From positions 30,525 through 94,524 of the forward strand of contig NGBS01000896.1 in NCBI GenBank assembly GCA_002245135.1: DNA of 64,000 bases. The letters run 5' to 3'. Source of the DNA: Proteromonas lacertae. Its lineage: Eukaryota > Sar > Bigyra > Opalinata > Proteromonadidae. Position numbers and translations under genes: made by a program. The notes beneath the pieces were generated by a model. The model was not told the DNA's origin, searched no databases, and worked only from the letters and a program-made list of their open reading frames with translations. Shown one piece after another: positions 59,320 to 64,000 of this stretch (its first letter is position 1; each line of letters starts with the position of its first letter).

Positions 59320-62300
59320 ATGAGCAAACATAAAAAGCTTTTAAAAGCATTTTTTAAGCTTCTAGAACAAACTTTTAATAAAAATAAACATCATAAGCAT
59401 AAGCATCGCCATCATCATAAACATAAACATACAGATGAACCACCACACTCTACCTACACCACCAGAAGAAGCTCCAAAACGAAGATTAGCGCCATTATTT
59501 AGTACAGATGCTATTCAAAATAAAAAAAGATATCAATAATGATATACCAATAATCAGTGATACATTCTTTGGTGGATTAATGCCTTCTTCCCTACCAAAA
59601 CCTAACCAAAATCAAAGATTTAATGATAGAATACGTGATGCTAGAGAAGTTGATAAATCATCTCAAGGTGTTACCAGGAAATGGGTTTTCAATTATAATA
59701 ATAGAAATTACAGTACACCACAACAATGTTATCATGATTTTGTTAATAATAGTGATATCAAAGATATATTACATGAACTAGCTGATACTATGAATATGAT
59801 CAAATTTTTCTTTATTGTACGTTCAATTTATATACCTGATGAGTCTACTGACAGTGATGATGAAGTTTCTATATTTAGTCGTAGTAGACTATGTGAAATA
59901 ACAAAAATGTCTACTGTAGGTGAAATACAAACTATACTGGAGAATATATTTACACAAATATCAGAAGATGATTCAAATCATCCTCAAAGTGGTCTTACTT
60001 TTGCTAGAGTAAATACTATTGAATTATATGTAACAAAATTTAAAGTGATACGTGGAAGTAGTTTTATTGTTTTACCTGCTAAACTTCAAGGTCTTAGATG
60101 TTTAACAAATGTAATAAATGAAGATAATGAATGCTTTAAGTGGAGTGTACTATGCTCATTTATATTCTAATAATCTCCAATGTAATAAAGATAAACCTGA
60201 AAAATACAAAATGTATGAAAAGAAACATGATTGGAGTATGTTAACATTCCCTGTTGATGCTACAGACAATGAATCTATTGATAAGTTTGAAACAAAGAAT
60301 CGACTAAATGTGAATATATTTTATATTGATATTGCTAAAGATAAAGAAGAAATATTCTTACCCATTCATTTATCTAAACAAAAGAAATCTAAAAAATATA
60401 GTGTTGTAAATCTATTGCTAATAAAAAATGAAGATGGAAATTCACACTATGTGAACAATAAATACCTTACCTGCTCTATTTAGAAAAATGATAGATAAAA
60501 AGAATAATACTAATAATATATTTGTTGTGTCCATATCTGTCTCTTCTATACTTACGATGATGGATCCTTTAATAGTCACCAAATATATGACTGTCAAGAT
60601 AAAGAGAATGTATTAAGATTATTCCCTGATAAAGATGATAAAGAAAAATCATACTTAAAATTTAGACATTGGACTCACCTCCAAACATTGCCAGTTGTTA
60701 TGTATTATGATACTGAAACTTATTTTGTACCATATGATAATGAATTGAATTTAAGTAGATATAAATCTATGGAAGAAATAGATAATAATGATACTAGAAT
60801 AGAATTATCAAAAACTGAGCAATCTATTATGGCTAGGCATAAGCTTTATTCCTACTGTATCTATGTAGATAGTAAAATACCAGATATAAACAGTTTTACT
60901 GTGATTAAATATAAACAAAAATGAGGATCATAATATTGAAAATGATTTTGTCTTGGATATATTAAATATATACGATCAAATATGCACAGTTTACAATTAT
61001 AGACTAGCTAATCCTAAACCTTTTGATGGAGATGAAATAGCTAAGGATATACATAATAAAAAGAAAAATGTGACTTTTGTGGTAAACCATTTAATTCTAT
61101 TGATCATGTAAAGGTACTTCACCATGATCATTTCACAGGCCATTATATTGCTTCAATTGGTAGTAATGAGAATTTAAATATTGATATAAAAAAATTAAAA
61201 GTACCAATAATAGGTCATCAATGCTATGAAATATGACCAGCATTTCATAGTAAAGGAATTAGCCAAATTTGCTGCAATAACTAATAGCCCACTCAATATT
61301 ATACCTAATACAGATGAAAACTATAAGTGTATACAATACAAGAATTTGGTGTTTATTGACAGTTATTTATTCTTAGCAGGTTCTTTAGCAAATTTAACTA
61401 ATGATCTAAAAATTACAGGCAGAATTAAATAATACTAAGAAAGAAAAATTCAAAACAATTTATGAGAATTTTAAAGAATATAATGGACATTACCTAGATG
61501 ATGAAAATATTGAAAAATACTTACTTCAAAAGAATTATTTTCCATATGAGCATATGACATCTCTTGAAGCTTTTGAAGAAAATTTCAAAGATCTTACTAT
61601 AGATGATTTTAAGTCTAAATTGAATGATAATGAAACTATTAAACCTGAAGAATTTGATTTTGCTATGGAAGTAAATCAAATATTTGGATTTGATAATATA
61701 CGTGAATACAATTTATTTTACTTGAAAATTGATGTTTATATTCTTCAGTCTATATTTAATGATTTTAGAGATAATATATTTGATACTTTTCACATAGATC
61801 CTTGTTGGTATATTTCATTACCAAGCTTATCACTTGATCTATTCTTGCATGTATCTGATGTGGAACTTAAATTATTTTGTGAACCTGAATACTATGATTT
61901 TATATTGAATGGTTTATACGGTGGATTATCATATATTGGTAAGCGTAAGGAAGATGCTAATAACAAATTTATGAAAAATTATGATGAAACTTTACCTAGT
62001 AAATTCTTATTATATCAAGACTACAATTCTTTATACCCTTCAGTTATGGCTTCTTGTAAAATGCCTTTAGATGACTTTGAATTTATTGATCCAATTCTAT
62101 TACATTAGAAAGTATACTTGATTTACCATATTATGAAGAAATGGATCAAGATAGATTAGAGAATAATGATTTTGGTTATATATTAGAAGTTGATATCGAG
62201 TTACCTATAGAGCTACAAGACAAGTTTAAAGAATACCCATTACTACCTGAAAGGAAGAAAATACCTAAAGAATGGTTATCTGATATACAAACTGAAAGAG

Positions 62301-63397
62301 CTGAAAATCTTGGTATTATACATAAAGAAAGAGGTACTTACCATGCTACTGAGAAATTAATAACTGATTTGTATCCTAAAGAAAAATATATAATACACTA
62401 CCAAAATTTGAAGTTTGCAGTTGAACATGGGCTATAAAGTGGGTAAAGTGTACAGAATAATGAGATTTACTGAAGGTCTATATATGGGTAAATATATTAA
62501 TACTATGGTACAAAAAAGAGTCCAAGCTAAAGAAAACAATCAAAATACTACTGCAGACTATATAAAGAAATTAATGAATAGTTTATACGGTAAATTTATG
62601 GAACGTGTTTGAAAAGAGAAGTAACATTTCTTTAATTACTAATGAAGACCAAATGATTAATGCTGCAAGTGATCCATGGTTTAAAGACTTTATCATTATT
62701 GAAGGTGATTTAAGAATTGCACATTTTCATAAGAAGCTATATGAAATTAATAAACCTATACAAATTGGAATGGTTATCTTAGCACTGTCTAAACTCAAAA
62801 TGCAAAAATATTGGTATGATGTATTAGATAAAAATATGGATCTGATAAGCTAACACTATGTATGACTGATACTGATAGTTTACTTTTCTCAGTTGAAACT
62901 AATGATATTTTTGAAGACTTAGAGGATCCTATCTTTAATAATTGGATTGATGGAAGTAATTTGAAAAAATCCCTATTTAGAAAATTATAAGTTGGATATA
63001 CATAGAGCTGTTCATTCAGGAACATTGAATCGATTAAAATTTGAAGAACAGGATAAGAATAATAAACCTATATGTTATAACAAAGTTTATAGGATTAAAA
63101 TCAAAGTGCTATATATACGAAAAGGAGAAAGTGAATGATGATTCTGATAATAATACTAATACTGACAATCGTTGTAAAGGTATTAATGTGAAAGTTTCTA
63201 GAAAAATAACTTATGATATATACAATGATTTTGTTGAAGGTGCTAGTAAAAGTCAAAAATATGAAGTATGTCAAATCAAATCAATACATCATAATGTTTA
63301 TACAACAGTACAAAACAAAACTGGCTTAACCTATTATGATGATAAAAGATATTTTTTTGATAAATACAATACATTACCATATGGATATAAAAAATAA
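59320..63397 (+). pseudogene. Protein-primed family B DNA polymerase, multiply frameshifted
   Basis: Polinton-type PolB, about 1,340 codons, recovered in ~10 or more overlapping open segments. In order: a Lys/His-rich N-terminus (HHKHKHRHHHKHKH); a CFKWSV... block; a Cys/His knuckle (CLFYTYDDGSFNSH); VVMYYDTET, the exonuclease I motif; KCDFCGKPFNSIDHV with HHDHFTG; MKYDQHFIVKELAKF (exonuclease II); FIDSYLFLAGSLANL; motif A YQDYNSLYPSVMA; motif B KKLMNSLYGKF; and motif C MTDTDSLLFSVE. Frame breaks include a seven-A run near 59522-59528 and sites near 60150, 60470, 60920, 61215, 61430, 62105, 62430, 62605 and 62850. All catalytic motifs remain, so either inactivation is recent or the consensus is poor. 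Confidence 0.85.
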
Positions 63398-63479
63398 TAA
63401 TTAAAACAATTAATATTGTTAATATTCTTCTTCTACAAATTGGGATTAATTAAATTAATAAAATCATCTATTTCTTCAT

Positions 63480-64000
63480 CTACTTTCTATGATAAGACTT
63501 CTTTTTAACTTTACGATTTGCTAATTTAACATCATCTTCATTTGTAAATTTAAATGAATCAGGATGTCTAAATGTATTTTGATGTAACTGTTGTAATGCA
63601 GCATTATAAGTAACATCATTAGCATTAACTTTTCGTTTATTAAATTCTTCTAATGCATTTTCAGTTACTTCTTGTTCTTCTTTCTTCTTACTTATATAAT
63701 ACTCTTCAGGCATTGTAGGTAATGGATCTTTTCTTTCTATTCTCACTTTTTTCTCATTATCTAATAACTTATCTAGAAAATCTTTATTTTGTTTAATTTT
63801 CTTGTCATATGTTTTCTTTTAACTATATAATCATGATCAGGATCTTGATCAAGTATTTGTGCGCTTTCATTCAAAGTAAGAGTTTCAGGATTGATAAGTC
63901 TATTTCGTTCAAGTTGATTGTATACTTCGTCTATATTTATTCTCTCATCATTATCATATGGATTGTCATCTGTAACATCTTCCTCTTCATCATCATCAAA
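63480..64000 (-). CDS. Charged element protein, partial at right edge
   Basis: The frame enters from the right edge as an Asp/Glu-rich stretch (FDDDEEEDVTDDNPYD), runs through ERNRLINPETLTLNESAQIL, and shifts by one base at a run of four T's (63812-63815). It continues as KQNKDFLDKLLDNEKKVRIE and ends at 63480 with a basic tail. Unknown family; the start lies outside the window. It converges on the polymerase gene. Confidence 0.5.

Larger units (their letters stand above)
53891..64000. mobile_element. Polinton/Maverick-like element (partial, right end outside window)
   Basis: The combination of a retrovirus-type integrase (57162-58322) and a protein-primed-type family B DNA polymerase (59320-63397), intronless genes in both orientations, and insertion in a host gene identifies a Polinton/Maverick or closely related virus-like element. 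The left boundary is in 53891-53931, just after GST intron homology ends. At least 10.1 kb is present; Polintons are usually 15-20 kb or more. Capsid, ATPase and protease genes are not seen and may lie to the right. Genes in the visible part have no introns, unlike the host. Confidence 0.8.

Noticed and set aside
1-64000. tRNA or rRNA genes
   Set aside because: I scanned intergenic gaps by eye for cloverleaf signatures (GTTCGA-type T-loop with acceptor pairing) and found none; a covariance search would be decisive.

Overview
This is nuclear DNA of an AT-rich microbial eukaryote. Genes are split by very short introns, mostly 25-50 nt, that begin GTAT and end (A/T)AG. Intergenic gaps are often under 150 bp, all three standard stop codons are used, and there are no bacterial signals. 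An IFT27-like GTPase and a Tubby-like protein point to a flagellated cell. RNA polymerase II has a true heptad CTD (YSPTSPQ), and the secreted EGF-repeat proteins resemble those common in stramenopiles. I cannot name the lineage from the sequence.

Layout. 0-15 kb: a small protein with CTD-like heptads, a pseudokinase-LRR gene with an in-frame stop, a BAR/PH-like gene, a nucleoredoxin, a SPRY-like protein, IFT27 and RPB1. 15-37 kb: a ~3-kb segment carrying a BTB/BACK-SPRY gene and an APC11 gene is present twice in inverted orientation (15.07-18.07 and 34.18-37.19 kb). It flanks ~16 kb with a broken PAP2-like gene, a ubiquitin protease, an unidentified helical protein, a GST, RRP36, a pseudokinase-SPRY gene, a 1771-aa unknown protein and a GPCR-RGS receptor. 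37-53.5 kb: a very large EPG5-like autophagy gene, then a GLUG/EGF secreted protein, Tubby, and a second EGF protein. 53.6-64 kb: a second GST copy is cut inside its first intron by a Polinton/Maverick-like element that runs off the right edge. The element carries an integrase, a protein-primed-type family B DNA polymerase broken by many frameshifts, and several unrecognised genes.

Themes. (1) A local family recombines pseudokinase, LRR, BTB/BACK and SPRY modules. (2) Transcription, cell-cycle, ribosome-biogenesis and autophagy housekeeping genes are interspersed. (3) Several genes carry single-base frameshifts, many in homopolymers. These may be consensus errors, real decay, or both; raw reads or RNA-seq would separate them. 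Exon coordinates were worked out by hand from splice motifs and frame continuity; those of the EPG5-like gene downstream of ~39.9 kb are the least certain.
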